NCBI GenBank assembly: GCA_944393255.1
Contig: CALXZP010000053.1
Span: 1-64,000, forward strand
Reading direction: 5' to 3'
DNA: 64,000 nt
Origin: an uncultured Clostridia bacterium
GTDB lineage: Bacteria; Bacillota; Clostridia; UBA1381
Part shown: positions 1 to 9,224 of the stretch, one piece after another
Position numbering within the stretch: the stretch's first letter is position 1
How the letters are laid out: each line of letters begins with the position of its first letter
Program-made: the position numbers and the translations under genes
Notes under the pieces: generated by a model
What the model saw: only the letters and a program-made list of their open reading frames with translations
Told to the model about the DNA's origin: nothing
Database searches by the model: none

Positions 1-104
1 TGGAGCTTGACAACAGGTACATAAACGAACGCGGATTTTGGAACGACATAGGGATAATATTCAAAACGATCCCGGCAGTATTGAGAAACGAGGGAGCGTG
101 CTGA
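1..104 (+). CDS. Initiating sugar transferase, C-terminal end (partial)
   Basis: Reading frame open from the window edge (codons begin at base 3) to the TGA at 102-104. The last 33 residues include ENERGFW-like text (INERGFWNDIGIIFKTIPAV) ending in GAC. This matches the C-terminus of bacterial sugar transferases of the WcaJ/EpsL type (PF02397), whose last helix usually reads FW-D-ILFKTIPAVL. Such membrane enzymes load the first sugar phosphate onto undecaprenyl phosphate and so start exopolysaccharide or capsule repeat units. Its position just before a polysaccharide cluster fits that role. Only the tail is visible, so the catalytic part cannot be checked. Confidence 0.75.
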   Translation, partial: ELDNRYINERGFWNDIGIIFKTIPAVLRNEGAC

Positions 105-120
105 CGGAGGTGAAAAGCTG

Positions 121-1278
121 ATGAACCTGGTCTGGGAATACACAATAAATCTGATAAGATTTGTGCTTAACGGCGACGTACCTGAACAGCCCGAGAACAT
201 AGACTATGAAGAGCTGTTCGCCTTTGGCAAAAGCCACGGTGTGGAAAACATGCTCTATGCTGCGCTTCGTGATCTAAATATTGACGTTCCGGAAGAAACC
301 ATGCAAAAATTTAAAACGGCATATGAAATGCAGATAATGGTAGAAGCGACACAGGCTCTGGAGCTGGAAGCGATCAGTGAAGCATTTGAGAAAGCAGGCA
401 TAGACCATGTGCCGCTAAAGGGCAGTGTGATCAAGTATTTATATCCCATGCCGGACTATAGAAAGAGCGGGGATATTGATATCCTGATACGGCCGGAGGA
501 TGAAGAGAAAGCGGAAGAGGTATTATTTAAATTCGGATACAAAAAACGAGAATATGAACAGGAATACGATGTACATTCAGAGTATAGTAAACCGCCGTTT
601 CTGATGGTTGAACTACATAGACAATTGGTTGCAAAGAGTGAAAGAACATACGCATTTTGCAAAGAGGTTTGGAACTTTGTAACACATATAAGCGACAATA
701 AAATTACATGTTTATATATGATGTCGGATGAGTATATGTATACCTATTTATTAGCGCATTTATGCCATCATTTGTATCAAGGCGGCGCCGGAATACGTTT
801 AATAATGGACATTTATATTTTAAAAAGTAAAAACAAGCTTGATAATAATATTTTAAACAAGTATTTAAAAAAAGCTAATTTAACAGAATTAGATGCAATG
901 ATATGCGGCTTGAACGATAAATGGTTTAATGAAATATATATTGAAAATTATGATGTCATCGAACTTGAAAGTATTGTGTTAAGTGGGGGAAGTTTTGGCA
1001 ATAAAGAAATGCAGGAAGTTATGTTGAATAGTGATACTAATATGAATAAATTTATTTGGATTATATATAAAATATTTCCGCCGGCAAACAGAATAAGTCG
1101 AAGATATAAAATAATAGGAAGAAAACCATGGTTATTACCTGCTTTTTGGATATATAGATTGTTTGATATAGTATTGTTTGATAGAAAAGTCATTTTAGAC
1201 AGTAAAAATAAAAAATTTAATAATTCGAAAAAGGACAAGGATATAAAAAATATTGTTAAGGCTATACGTCATAGTTGA
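121..1278 (+). CDS. Nucleotidyltransferase-fold protein (NTP_transf_5-like)
   Basis: 385 residues, ATG preceded by ACGGAGGTG. Residues 98-101 (PLKG) and 116-123 (SGDIDILI) give the signature of the uncharacterised nucleotidyltransferase family PF14907, with D118 and D120 as probable metal ligands. The C-terminal half is basic and ends in a Lys/Asn-rich tail. Family members are common in capsule and exopolysaccharide clusters but the substrate is not established. The gene follows the sugar transferase by 16 bases, so the two are probably co-transcribed. Base composition changes inside the gene: the first ~550 bases are close to the core genes, whereas from about base 690 the DNA is strongly AT-rich. 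This suggests a recombination boundary within or near the gene. Function beyond the fold is unknown. Confidence 0.7.
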   Translation: MNLVWEYTINLIRFVLNGDVPEQPENIDYEELFAFGKSHGVENMLYAALRDLNIDVPEETMQKFKTAYEMQIMVEATQALELEAISEAFEKAGIDHVPLKGSVIKYLYPMPDYRKSGDIDILIRPEDEEKAEEVLFKFGYKKREYEQEYDVHSEYSKPPFLMVELHRQLVAKSERTYAFCKEVWNFVTHISDNKITCLYMMSDEYMYTYLLAHLCHHLYQGGAGIRLIMDIYILKSKNKLDNNILNKYLKKANLTELDAMICGLNDKWFNEIYIENYDVIELESIVLSGGSFGNKEMQEVMLNSDTNMNKFIWIIYKIFPPANRISRRYKIIGRKPWLLPAFWIYRLFDIVLFDRKVILDSKNKKFNNSKKDKDIKNIVKAIRHS

Positions 1279-1352
1279 TGTTGTATTGGAATGAACGTAT
1301 ATGCATATCTTGTCAAGTAAGAATAGTTAAATATATAGGAGAAGAGAAAAAG

Positions 1353-2486
1353 TTGAATATAGCAATGCTCGGACATAAGCGTATCCCGTCAAGAGAAGGC
1401 GGTGTTGAGGTCGTTGTAGATGAATTGTCAACAAGGATGGCAGCGAAAGGACATAAAGTAATTGTGTACAATAGAATGGGTGACCATATTTCCGGTAAGG
1501 AATATGGTACAGTTTATTTAAAAGAATATAAGGATGTACAGTTGAAAAAAGTCTTAGCAATAAATAAAAAAGGGCTTGCCGCAATGACATCTTCTTTTTT
1601 CGCGGCGGTATGCGCCGCATTTGGAAAATATGATGTTGTACACTTTCATGCAGAAGGACCGTGCGCTATGATATGGATCCCGAAGCTTTTTGGTAAAAAG
1701 GTCATTGCAACGATACATGGTCTTGATTGGCAGAGAGCAAAATGGGGGGGATTCGCGACAAGATATCTTAAATTCGGAGAGAAAATGGCTGTAAAATACG
1801 CCGATGAGATAATCGTTTTATCAAAGAATGTACAAAAGTATTTCAGCGATAAGTACGGAAGACAAACTGTATACATTCCTAATGGAATATCAGTCCCCAA
1901 AATAGAGCCGGCACAATTGATAACCGAAAAGTGGGGACTTGAAAAAAATTCATACATATTATTTCTCGGAAGAATAGTTCCGGAAAAAGGGATATTGTAT
2001 TTGATAGACGCGTTTAAGAATGTAAGCACAAATAAAAAGCTTGTAATAGCCGGAGGGGCAAGCGATACAAATGAATTTATGGATGAGGTCAAAGAGCGGG
2101 CAAAAGATGATGACCGTATAGTATTTACGGGCTTTGTTCAGGGACAAGTTTTAGAAGAACTGTATAGCAATGCATATATATACACACTGCCGAGCGATTT
2201 AGAGGGAATGCCGATAAGTTTGCTTGAGGCGATGAGCTACGGTAACTGCTGCTTGGTATCGGATATACCGGAATGTACAGAGGTAGTCAAGGATAAGGCA
2301 GTTGTATTTAAGCATAGTGACATTGCTGATTTGACGGATAAGCTACAAATGATTTGTAAAAATCCAGATATGGTGCAAAAATACAGAAGAAATGCGAACA
2401 GATACATTTGCAGCAGATTTAATTGGGATGATGTTGTAGATAGGACTATGGAGTTGTATAAAGTAGATGAAAGTTTTGTTAGTTAA
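1353..2486 (+). CDS. GT4 family glycosyltransferase (rhamnosyltransferase-like, DUF1972 N-terminus)
   Basis: The frame is open from an ATG at 1275, but the family N-terminus (NIAMLGHKRIPSREGG) starts at the TTG at 1353, which has AGGAG at 1337-1341, so I take 1353 (377 aa). The N-terminal block VEVVVDELS is typical of DUF1972 proteins annotated as rhamnosyltransferases. The C-terminal Rossmann half has the nucleotide-sugar motif LFLGRIVPEKG and the EX7E motif EGMPISLLE at about residues 285-295. It probably transfers a sugar from an activated donor to a lipid-linked repeat unit on the inner face of the membrane. The donor cannot be read from sequence. Its 3' end overlaps the next gene by 20 bases, indicating translational coupling. 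Confidence 0.8.
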   Translation: MNIAMLGHKRIPSREGGVEVVVDELSTRMAAKGHKVIVYNRMGDHISGKEYGTVYLKEYKDVQLKKVLAINKKGLAAMTSSFFAAVCAAFGKYDVVHFHAEGPCAMIWIPKLFGKKVIATIHGLDWQRAKWGGFATRYLKFGEKMAVKYADEIIVLSKNVQKYFSDKYGRQTVYIPNGISVPKIEPAQLITEKWGLEKNSYILFLGRIVPEKGILYLIDAFKNVSTNKKLVIAGGASDTNEFMDEVKERAKDDDRIVFTGFVQGQVLEELYSNAYIYTLPSDLEGMPISLLEAMSYGNCCLVSDIPECTEVVKDKAVVFKHSDIADLTDKLQMICKNPDMVQKYRRNANRYICSRFNWDDVVDRTMELYKVDESFVS

Positions 2487-3666
2487 TAAGTTTCTGTATC
2501 CAAAGGGTGGAGCAGAGACATATATCTTTGCTTTAGGGCATTTACTGGAAAGGCATGGACATCAAGTCCAGTATTTTGGATTGAAGAATAAAAAGAATAC
2601 AGTAGGAAATAGGGTAAATTCATTGGTTGATGATATGGATTTTTCGGAAGGTATAAAGAAAAATCTGAATGCTCCTTTTAGGATAGTATATAATTGTCAG
2701 GCTAGAAAAAAAATACGCAAAATATTAGATGATTTTAAACCTGATATAGTACATTTGAATAATATACAATACCATATTACCCCTTCAATTATAATTGAGA
2801 TTAACAAGTGGAGAAAAGAGAAAAACGCTGATTGTAAGATAGTTTATACTGCTCACGATTATCAGCTTATATGTCCCAGTCATGGATTGTTTGATGTTGA
2901 TTTAAAACCGTGTGAGTTATGTCTGGATGGACAATATATACATTGCTTTAATACAAAATGTCTGAAGAATTCAAAGGCAAAAAGTCTTTTGGGAACTTTA
3001 GACGCTTATTATTGGAAATACAGTAAAACATATTCATATATTGATGTGATCATATGTTGCAGTGATTTCTTGAAAAGAAAATTGGACACACAGTTTAGAT
3101 TTAGAAATAAAACAATAACCTTACATAATTTCAAGGATATAGAACCGCTAAAGGGGGTTGAAAAAAAAGACTACATATTAGAATTTGGCAAACTATGCAA
3201 GGAAAAAGGCACGGATACGTTGATTGAAGCTGCAAAGAAAATGCCGAGATATAAGTTTGTTTTTGCAGGCTATGGATCTTCTATAGAAAAGATGAAAGAC
3301 ATTAATAATATTGAGTATGTAGGATTTAAAGGCGGTAAGGAGCTGTACAAGCTCATAGCTGAGGCGAGTTTGAGTGTGTGCCCATCAGAATGGTATGAGA
3401 ACTGTCCATTTTCAGTAATAGAATCAATTTCATTAGGGACTCCTGTTGTAGGTTCGAGAATGGGAGGAATACCGGAATTGATTGAAGAGGGCAAGACCGG
3501 AGAATTATTTGAAGCAGGTGATGTGGATGGATTGGTGGACGCTATAAAAAGAATTGTATGCAGTAAGAACCAACTAGTTGAGTATACAAATCATTGCTAT
3601 AATGCTAAATACGAAACATCAGAATCATATTATGAGAAGCTTATGAAAATATATAAAGGGATATAA
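2467..3666 (+). CDS. GT4 family glycosyltransferase
   Basis: 399 residues starting at an ATG inside the end of the previous gene. The N-terminus MKVLLVNKFLYPKGGAETY is the classic GT4 acceptor-domain start, with the glycine pair before A-E-T. The C-terminal half has a donor-binding segment (EFGKLCKEKGTDTLIEAA) and SEWYENCPFSVIESISLGTP, a GT4 EX7E motif. A Cys-rich patch around residues 137-160 (CPSHG, CELC, HCF, KC) resembles the zinc-binding insert found in several capsule GT4 enzymes. This is inference from spacing only. Sugar donor and acceptor are unknown. It is co-directional with the cluster and 2 bases before the next start. Confidence 0.8.
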   Translation: MKVLLVNKFLYPKGGAETYIFALGHLLERHGHQVQYFGLKNKKNTVGNRVNSLVDDMDFSEGIKKNLNAPFRIVYNCQARKKIRKILDDFKPDIVHLNNIQYHITPSIIIEINKWRKEKNADCKIVYTAHDYQLICPSHGLFDVDLKPCELCLDGQYIHCFNTKCLKNSKAKSLLGTLDAYYWKYSKTYSYIDVIICCSDFLKRKLDTQFRFRNKTITLHNFKDIEPLKGVEKKDYILEFGKLCKEKGTDTLIEAAKKMPRYKFVFAGYGSSIEKMKDINNIEYVGFKGGKELYKLIAEASLSVCPSEWYENCPFSVIESISLGTPVVGSRMGGIPELIEEGKTGELFEAGDVDGLVDAIKRIVCSKNQLVEYTNHCYNAKYETSESYYEKLMKIYKGI

Positions 3667-3668
3667 TT

Positions 3669-4595
3669 ATGCTGAATGAGTTTTATCAGAATATCAAAGC
3701 AAGAGGATATGTTCAAAGATACGGTATATATAATGCTGTGAAGCGAGGGGTATTTATAGCTGACCCATTTCACTGTATTGGTGATTATGAAATAAAGAAA
3801 TTATTGTGGCAGAGATATGCAGCAAAAAAAGTAAGAAAATATTTAAAATATAAAAAAACAGATCCGGATAATTTAAAGTTTAATGCTGATATAAGACCAA
3901 AAGAACCAATATGGATATTTTGGAACAGCGGGATTGAAAATGCACCAAACATTGTAAGAAAGTGTTATTGTTCAGTGGTTAAGCATGGTGGACGAGAAGT
4001 CATATTACTTGATGAAAAAAACATAGGGAAATATGTAAGTTTCCCTAAATATATAATGGATAAAGTGAATGCAGGAAATATCCCTATGGCAGGATACACT
4101 GATCTAATGAGATTTGCTTTGCTGGAGCATTATGGTGGAACTTGGATAGATGCTACGGTGTACTTAAGCGGAGATATTCCTGAAATAGTCTTGAACGCAG
4201 AATTATTTGCATTGCGAAATTCTATGTGTCTGATAGAGAATCCTGTGTTATATCCAGCATGGTTTTTACATGCTAAGGCAGGAAATAAAACAATTAGAGA
4301 AATACGGAACACAGCCTTTGCATACTGGACTAAAGAAAGCCATATTATAGAATATCTTTTGCCTAATTTAATAATAACAGAAATAATTCGAAATTCTGAT
4401 TGCGAAACAAAGATGCCATATATGTGCACGGATTATAGTGAGTATCTAATAAGGTGTTTGGGAGAAAAATACAATAAAGAGAAAATGGAATGGATATGCA
4501 GCTTAACAAGTATACATAAACTTACATATAAGTTAGATGATGAAATTGGTAATTCAGATAATTTTTATAAGCATATTGTAGAGGATAAATTTTAA
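3669..4595 (+). CDS. Capsular polysaccharide synthesis-type glycosyltransferase (Caps_synth)
   Basis: 308 residues. The segment EPIWIFWNSGIENAPNIV followed by MAGYTDLMRFALLEHYGG and TWIDATV (about residues 150-163) is the layout of PF05704, relatives of OCH1-like and TcdA/TcdB-type sugar transferases. In these the short acidic motif after the double glycine binds metal and nucleotide sugar. Here the usual D-x-D reads I-D-A-T, so only one clear aspartate is present; activity may still hold because family members vary at this site. It sits between two GT4 genes and probably adds one residue of the repeat unit. The start is set by the 2-base gap after the previous stop, and the specificity is unknown. 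Confidence 0.7.
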   Translation: MLNEFYQNIKARGYVQRYGIYNAVKRGVFIADPFHCIGDYEIKKLLWQRYAAKKVRKYLKYKKTDPDNLKFNADIRPKEPIWIFWNSGIENAPNIVRKCYCSVVKHGGREVILLDEKNIGKYVSFPKYIMDKVNAGNIPMAGYTDLMRFALLEHYGGTWIDATVYLSGDIPEIVLNAELFALRNSMCLIENPVLYPAWFLHAKAGNKTIREIRNTAFAYWTKESHIIEYLLPNLIITEIIRNSDCETKMPYMCTDYSEYLIRCLGEKYNKEKMEWICSLTSIHKLTYKLDDEIGNSDNFYKHIVEDKF

Positions 4596-4613
4596 AAAAG
4601 GAGTTGATGAGCG

Positions 4614-5669
4614 TTGAAAAAAGTTTTGTATATATCTAATATACAAGTTCCATACAGAGTGCGGTTCTTTAATGAATTATCAAAACATTGTGATTTAACG
4701 GTCTTGTATGAAAGAAGTATGTCTGGAAACAGAAACAATGAATGGGTTAATAGCGAGAAATACAATTATAAGCAGGTATTCCTTGACGGAATAAAGATAG
4801 GAAATGAAAGTTCCTTTTCATTAAGCATTCTAAAACACATATTCGGCAAGTATGATGTGGTTATATTAGGGTGCTATAGTACACCAGTGCAAATGTTTGC
4901 AAATTTTATGTTAAGAATCATAAAAAATCCGTTTTTTATAAATTTTGATGGAGAGGTTTTTGCTGACAAGGTTTCCTTAAAAACTACTCTAAAACGAATG
5001 GTATTAAAAGGCGCATCGTATTATCTTATAGCAGGTGAGAAATCAGCAAGTAATTTGAAGCGGATTGTTGGGGAAAAGGACGTCACTGCTTACTATTTTT
5101 CATCGCTTAGCAAGAGTGAACTTAAAGAACATAGCATGCATGTACAAGTTAAACGAAAAGAATATGTTCTTGTTGTAGGTCAGTATTTTGATTACAAAGG
5201 ATTGGATATAGCTGTTAAAGTTGCAAGAAAAATGCCATATTTGAATTTCAAATTTGTAGGTATGGGAAAGCGTTCGGATTTGTTTGTTAAAGAAAACAAC
5301 ATAGATGATTTTGATGATATAGAGGTAATTCCTTTTTTGCAAAAAAAGGAATTAGAAGAGGAGTACAAAAAGTGCAAATGTCTTCTGTTGCCGACTCGTC
5401 AAGAATGTTGGGGGTTGGTAATAAATGAAGCAGCCTCTTTCGGAACACCAATAGTATCGACTTGGGGATCTGGTGCAGCTGTTGAATTTTTGGCGGATAA
5501 TTATCCTATGCTGCTTGCCAAACCGGGCAATGAGGATAGTATTGTAGAAGCGTTGAAACACTTAGAGAATGATATAGATATATTAGAATACAGCAAATAT
5601 CTCATTGAAAAGTCAAAAAAATATAATATAGAAAATAACGTTAAATTACATATTGAGGCATTTAAATAG
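4614..5669 (+). CDS. GT4 family glycosyltransferase
   Basis: 351 residues. Start is TTG at 4614 with AAAGGAG at 4597-4603, giving MKKVLYISNIQVPYRVRFFNEL. The out-of-frame ATG at 4606 is not used. The C-terminal half has VVGQYFDYKGLD and the donor-site motif RQECWGLVINEAASFGTP, with EX7E near residues 265-275. The N-terminal PYRVRFFNELS is common in transferases that act on lipid-linked oligosaccharides. It belongs to the polysaccharide cluster and there is a 71-base gap to the next gene. Donor and acceptor cannot be assigned. Confidence 0.78.
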   Translation: MKKVLYISNIQVPYRVRFFNELSKHCDLTVLYERSMSGNRNNEWVNSEKYNYKQVFLDGIKIGNESSFSLSILKHIFGKYDVVILGCYSTPVQMFANFMLRIIKNPFFINFDGEVFADKVSLKTTLKRMVLKGASYYLIAGEKSASNLKRIVGEKDVTAYYFSSLSKSELKEHSMHVQVKRKEYVLVVGQYFDYKGLDIAVKVARKMPYLNFKFVGMGKRSDLFVKENNIDDFDDIEVIPFLQKKELEEEYKKCKCLLLPTRQECWGLVINEAASFGTPIVSTWGSGAAVEFLADNYPMLLAKPGNEDSIVEALKHLENDIDILEYSKYLIEKSKKYNIENNVKLHIEAFK

Positions 5670-5740
5670 TTGGTATCTATAAATAATGAATTAAGAGTTA
5701 TGAACAATAAAAATAATTTACTAATGGAGTTGATGGCAAT

Positions 5741-6913
5741 ATGAAAAAAAAATTTTTAATCGTTATGATGAATTTAAATAATGGAGGAGCTGAACGAAGC
5801 CTTGTGAATTTCTTGCAGCTTTTCGATTACGATAGATATGATGTTGATTTGCTTTTATTTAAAAAAGAAGGTATGTTTCTTGAACAAGTGCCAGTAAAAG
5901 TGAATATGCTTGAATGTTGTAAAGAAATACGTACATTATACAGTAGTTTGTGGGGAGGAATTTTTTCATTAAAATCATGTTGGCTAAAAATGATTCAGAT
6001 TTTCGGAACATATATTTCTTCAAAATCAACAAAAAGCGGGATAGAAAAAGGACAGTACAGATGGATTCACTTTTATAGCAAACATATACCTATTCTTGCT
6101 GAAAAATATGATACTGCAATTTCCTTTGTAGAGGGAGAACCAATGTATTATTTAGCGGATAAAGTAACAGCAAATAAAAAAATTGCATTTATTCATACAG
6201 ACTACTCCAAGCTCAGTGCAAATATGGAATATGATTTAGCCTATTTTGAACAGTTGGATAAAGTAATAAGTATTTCAAATAAGTGTGTGATTATTCTTAA
6301 GGAAATGTTTCCGAGCATAAAGAATAAATTTATGCTATTGCCCAATTTGATCAGCTCTGATGTTATAAAAAAAATGTCCAATGAATTTCAACCGGCAGAG
6401 ATGACAGAGAATATAACTTATTTATTATCAATCGGAACTCTCACAAGATTAAAAGGATTTGATATGGCTATAAAAGCAGCTAAAATATTAAAAGAAAGAG
6501 AATTAAAATTCAAATGGATTATAATGGGGAAGGGAATACAATATGAAGAATTACAAAAACAAGCAAGAGATGATAATGTTGAAGATGTAATAATCTTTAT
6601 TGGGGCAAGGCTAAATCCCTATCCGTATATAAAAAAATCAAGTATAATTGTTCAAACCTCACGTTATGAGGGTAAGTCGATGGTTCTTGATGAAGCAAAA
6701 ATTTTAGGGAAACCTATTGTTGTAACCAATTATGATACTGTTAGAGATCAAATCAATGATAAAGAAGGTATTATTGTTGGAATGAGTCCGGTAGAGATTG
6801 CCAATGGGATAATAAAAATGTATAAGATGCGAGATAAGTATGAAATGTATTTGAAACAGAATGAATATGGAACAGATACAGAAATTGAAAAGTACTATGA
6901 GGTATTAAAATGA
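5741..6913 (+). CDS. GT4 family glycosyltransferase
   Basis: 390 residues, ATG with GGAG at 5726-5729. The N-terminus reads LIVMMNLNNGGAERSLVNFLQ, with the G-G-A-E-R motif of GT4 acceptor domains. The C-terminal region has SIGTLTRLKGFDMAIKAA for the nucleotide sugar and SRYEGKSMVLDEAKILGKP, an EX7E motif near residues 310-318. Its last four bases (ATGA) overlap the start of the polymerase gene, so the two are translationally coupled. Codon use is AT-rich like its neighbours. The sugar specificity is not readable. Confidence 0.8.
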   Translation: MKKKFLIVMMNLNNGGAERSLVNFLQLFDYDRYDVDLLLFKKEGMFLEQVPVKVNMLECCKEIRTLYSSLWGGIFSLKSCWLKMIQIFGTYISSKSTKSGIEKGQYRWIHFYSKHIPILAEKYDTAISFVEGEPMYYLADKVTANKKIAFIHTDYSKLSANMEYDLAYFEQLDKVISISNKCVIILKEMFPSIKNKFMLLPNLISSDVIKKMSNEFQPAEMTENITYLLSIGTLTRLKGFDMAIKAAKILKERELKFKWIIMGKGIQYEELQKQARDDNVEDVIIFIGARLNPYPYIKKSSIIVQTSRYEGKSMVLDEAKILGKPIVVTNYDTVRDQINDKEGIIVGMSPVEIANGIIKMYKMRDKYEMYLKQNEYGTDTEIEKYYEVLK

Positions 6914-8115
6914 GAAACATGTTCGCTCCAAAGCAAAATAATGTATCTATGAGATTTAATACATTAGGAGAAATGTTTTTTTCTAATAAATATTTAATAA
7001 TGATTTTATTATTTCCCTTTTTTAAAAATTCAGGATTTGATTATATTTCTATATTTTCACCACTATGCAACGCTTTGATAGCGGTAGAATTTATACTGTT
7101 TTTTTCTATATGTCTGGTAAAGAAAAAGGGGAATGTTTATTATTATCTCATTGTTTCCCTTATGGTATGGACGTATATTTTAGCGCCAATAATTTCAGGA
7201 TATGATCCGCCAAGTAGTTTTTATTTTATGGGAGCGTTGGGGCTTTTATCATTATTTGAAGTTGGATTCTCATACAACTCTAAAAAAATATTGGAAGCGG
7301 CGGGCGATCTGTTTTTTATTATGATTGCCATAAATTACTTGCTTTATTGTAAATATCCAAGCGGATTGGGCACAGAACAGGGAACAAGAGTATATTTTTT
7401 GGGGATTAGAACAGGATTTTCGCTGTATATAATACCTGGCATCATGTTCAATCTATTATTGGATAAATGCTATAAAAAAAAGATATCTATCAGAACAGTG
7501 GCAGTTATTGTAATAGGAACAGTTTTGCTGCTTTCTGAATGGGTTGTGACTGGTTTGTTGGAACTTATAATTATTATAGTATTAATGATTCTCGTGAATA
7601 ACAAGAAGTTAGCTCCAAGAATTAACATCTTCTATATTACTATTGCGTTGATTGTGTGTGATATAGCCTTAACAGTATTTGGCTCCAAAGTAAAAATATT
7701 AGATGAAGTTGCAATATTGTTTAATAAAGATGTTACATTCTCGGGAAGAACATATATATGGGAGGGAATTGTTAAAAGATTATGCGAAAGTCCTTGGGCG
7801 GGATATGGTGATGATGCACTTGCTTTAATAAACGGACGTTGGTTCCCGGCACATAACCAATGGCTGCACACTGCAATGGAAGGTGGATATATTGCAATGG
7901 CTTTATTAATTATAGCAGTCATAATATCTTCCATCCATCTTTATAAAAATAAGAATTATAATTGGTATAAAATAATAGCTATTTGCTCTGCAGCCGTTCT
8001 TGTTGGAACAATTACAGAAATACAAACATATGTTCCATTTTTATATGTAATTTACGATTTACCGTATCTGCTTGAACAAATTGGAGATTTATATGAAACA
8101 AATGGGGCATTATAG
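6910..8115 (+). CDS. Wzy-like O-antigen/exopolysaccharide polymerase
   Basis: 401 residues, almost all hydrophobic, with about ten predicted membrane segments. Examples are FILFFSICLV, LIVSLMVWTYILAPII and LELIIIIVLMILV. Between membrane spans lies TFSGRTYIWEGIVKRL followed by SPWAGYG and later AHNQWLHTAMEGG. This arrangement (S-G-R near W, then G-x-G, then H-N-x-x-L) is the conserved periplasmic loop of the O-antigen ligase/polymerase family (PF04932). In a cluster with a Wzx flippase the likely job is joining flipped lipid-linked repeat units outside the cell membrane. Wzy proteins diverge fast, so the assignment rests on topology, this loop and context. Confidence 0.8.
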   Translation: MRNMFAPKQNNVSMRFNTLGEMFFSNKYLIMILLFPFFKNSGFDYISIFSPLCNALIAVEFILFFSICLVKKKGNVYYYLIVSLMVWTYILAPIISGYDPPSSFYFMGALGLLSLFEVGFSYNSKKILEAAGDLFFIMIAINYLLYCKYPSGLGTEQGTRVYFLGIRTGFSLYIIPGIMFNLLLDKCYKKKISIRTVAVIVIGTVLLLSEWVVTGLLELIIIIVLMILVNNKKLAPRINIFYITIALIVCDIALTVFGSKVKILDEVAILFNKDVTFSGRTYIWEGIVKRLCESPWAGYGDDALALINGRWFPAHNQWLHTAMEGGYIAMALLIIAVIISSIHLYKNKNYNWYKIIAICSAAVLVGTITEIQTYVPFLYVIYDLPYLLEQIGDLYETNGAL

Positions 8116-8171
8116 GATAGTAAATAATTAAGAGACGAAAGAGTCTTTAGTAAAGGTGTGTTTATAGTAAA

Positions 8172-9224
8172 ATGGAAGAAAGTAAAGTTAGTATTATTAT
8201 GCCTGTATATAACGGTGAAAAAGTATTACGCAGAAGCTTAAATTCAATAATAAATATGGATTATTCAAATTGGGAATTGATCGTTGTTAATGATGGTTCT
8301 AATGATAAAACTAAAGAAATATTTAAAGATTATGAGTTAGATTCAAGAATAAAAATTATTAACAAAAAAAATGAAGGGGTTTCTGTTGCAAGAAATATCG
8401 GGATCAGTGTTGCAACAGGAGATTATATTATTTTTGTAGATGCAGACGATTACGTTGAACCATGTATATGTAAGGTATTGATTGAAAAAATAAAAAACTC
8501 AGATTTTGTTATATCGGCATACTATATCATTAATAAAGGAAAAGAAATAGCAACCGTTCCATCAGAGTGCAATAAATGTTTTTATGATATAAAATGTTTT
8601 TCTAATTATTTGGGGTTATTATACGAAAGAGGATTGCTTAATAGTCCATGGTCAAAATGTTATAAAAGAAAACTTATAACAAAAAAATATGAACCGGGAA
8701 TTAATTTGGGAGAAGATATTCTTTTTAATTTAGATTATTTAAGTAATTGTAAAAAAATAAGCTTAAATCTAATACCAGTATATAATTATGTCGTAAATAA
8801 TGGGGTATCTTTATCAAGTGGCATAATAAAAAATGGATTTGAAACACTTACCTATGTTTATCGGGAAACAAAAAATAAATTGCGATTTATGTTCGATGAT
8901 ATCAGTGATATTCAGCCGTATATTGAAAGAAAATATCTTATGGATATGATGGTTATGATAGAAAGATATATGCTGCAGCATGTAGATCATTGTTTAATGC
9001 CAAAAGATATTGAGATTGTTATTGATAAATACAATATTATACAAAAATGCATTAATAATAAGATAAAAGATAATATTAAATGGAGATTAGCGAGGTGGAT
9101 GATTTCAAAAGGTCGAATAAAAACATTTTATTATTATATAAAGATGATATGTTTTATAAAAACGAAAGGAAATGGTTTTAGCTATGTTACAGAAAATAAA
9201 AGCAAAAATAAGAGGAACTATTGA
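8172..9224 (+). CDS. GT2 family glycosyltransferase
   Basis: 350 residues, ATG with AAAGGTG at 8152-8158. The GT-A fold is clear: VSIIMPVYNGEKVLRRSL at the N-terminus, VVNDGSNDKT near residue 36, EGVSVARNIG near 70, and the metal-binding D-x-D in FVDADDYVEP near 90. WSKCYKRKL and LGEDILFN further on correspond to the usual acceptor-side and ED motifs of GT2 enzymes. It probably adds one sugar to the repeat unit at the inner membrane face. The following gene starts inside its 3' end, showing coupling. Base composition is among the most AT-rich in the cluster. Confidence 0.85.
   Translation: MEESKVSIIMPVYNGEKVLRRSLNSIINMDYSNWELIVVNDGSNDKTKEIFKDYELDSRIKIINKKNEGVSVARNIGISVATGDYIIFVDADDYVEPCICKVLIEKIKNSDFVISAYYIINKGKEIATVPSECNKCFYDIKCFSNYLGLLYERGLLNSPWSKCYKRKLITKKYEPGINLGEDILFNLDYLSNCKKISLNLIPVYNYVVNNGVSLSSGIIKNGFETLTYVYRETKNKLRFMFDDISDIQPYIERKYLMDMMVMIERYMLQHVDHCLMPKDIEIVIDKYNIIQKCINNKIKDNIKWRLARWMISKGRIKTFYYYIKMICFIKTKGNGFSYVTENKSKNKRNY

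Noticed and set aside
1275-1352. Upstream ATG extending the DUF1972 transferase by 26 residues
   Set aside because: The extension has no family sequence and no ribosome site; TTG 1353 has AGGAG and begins the conserved domain.
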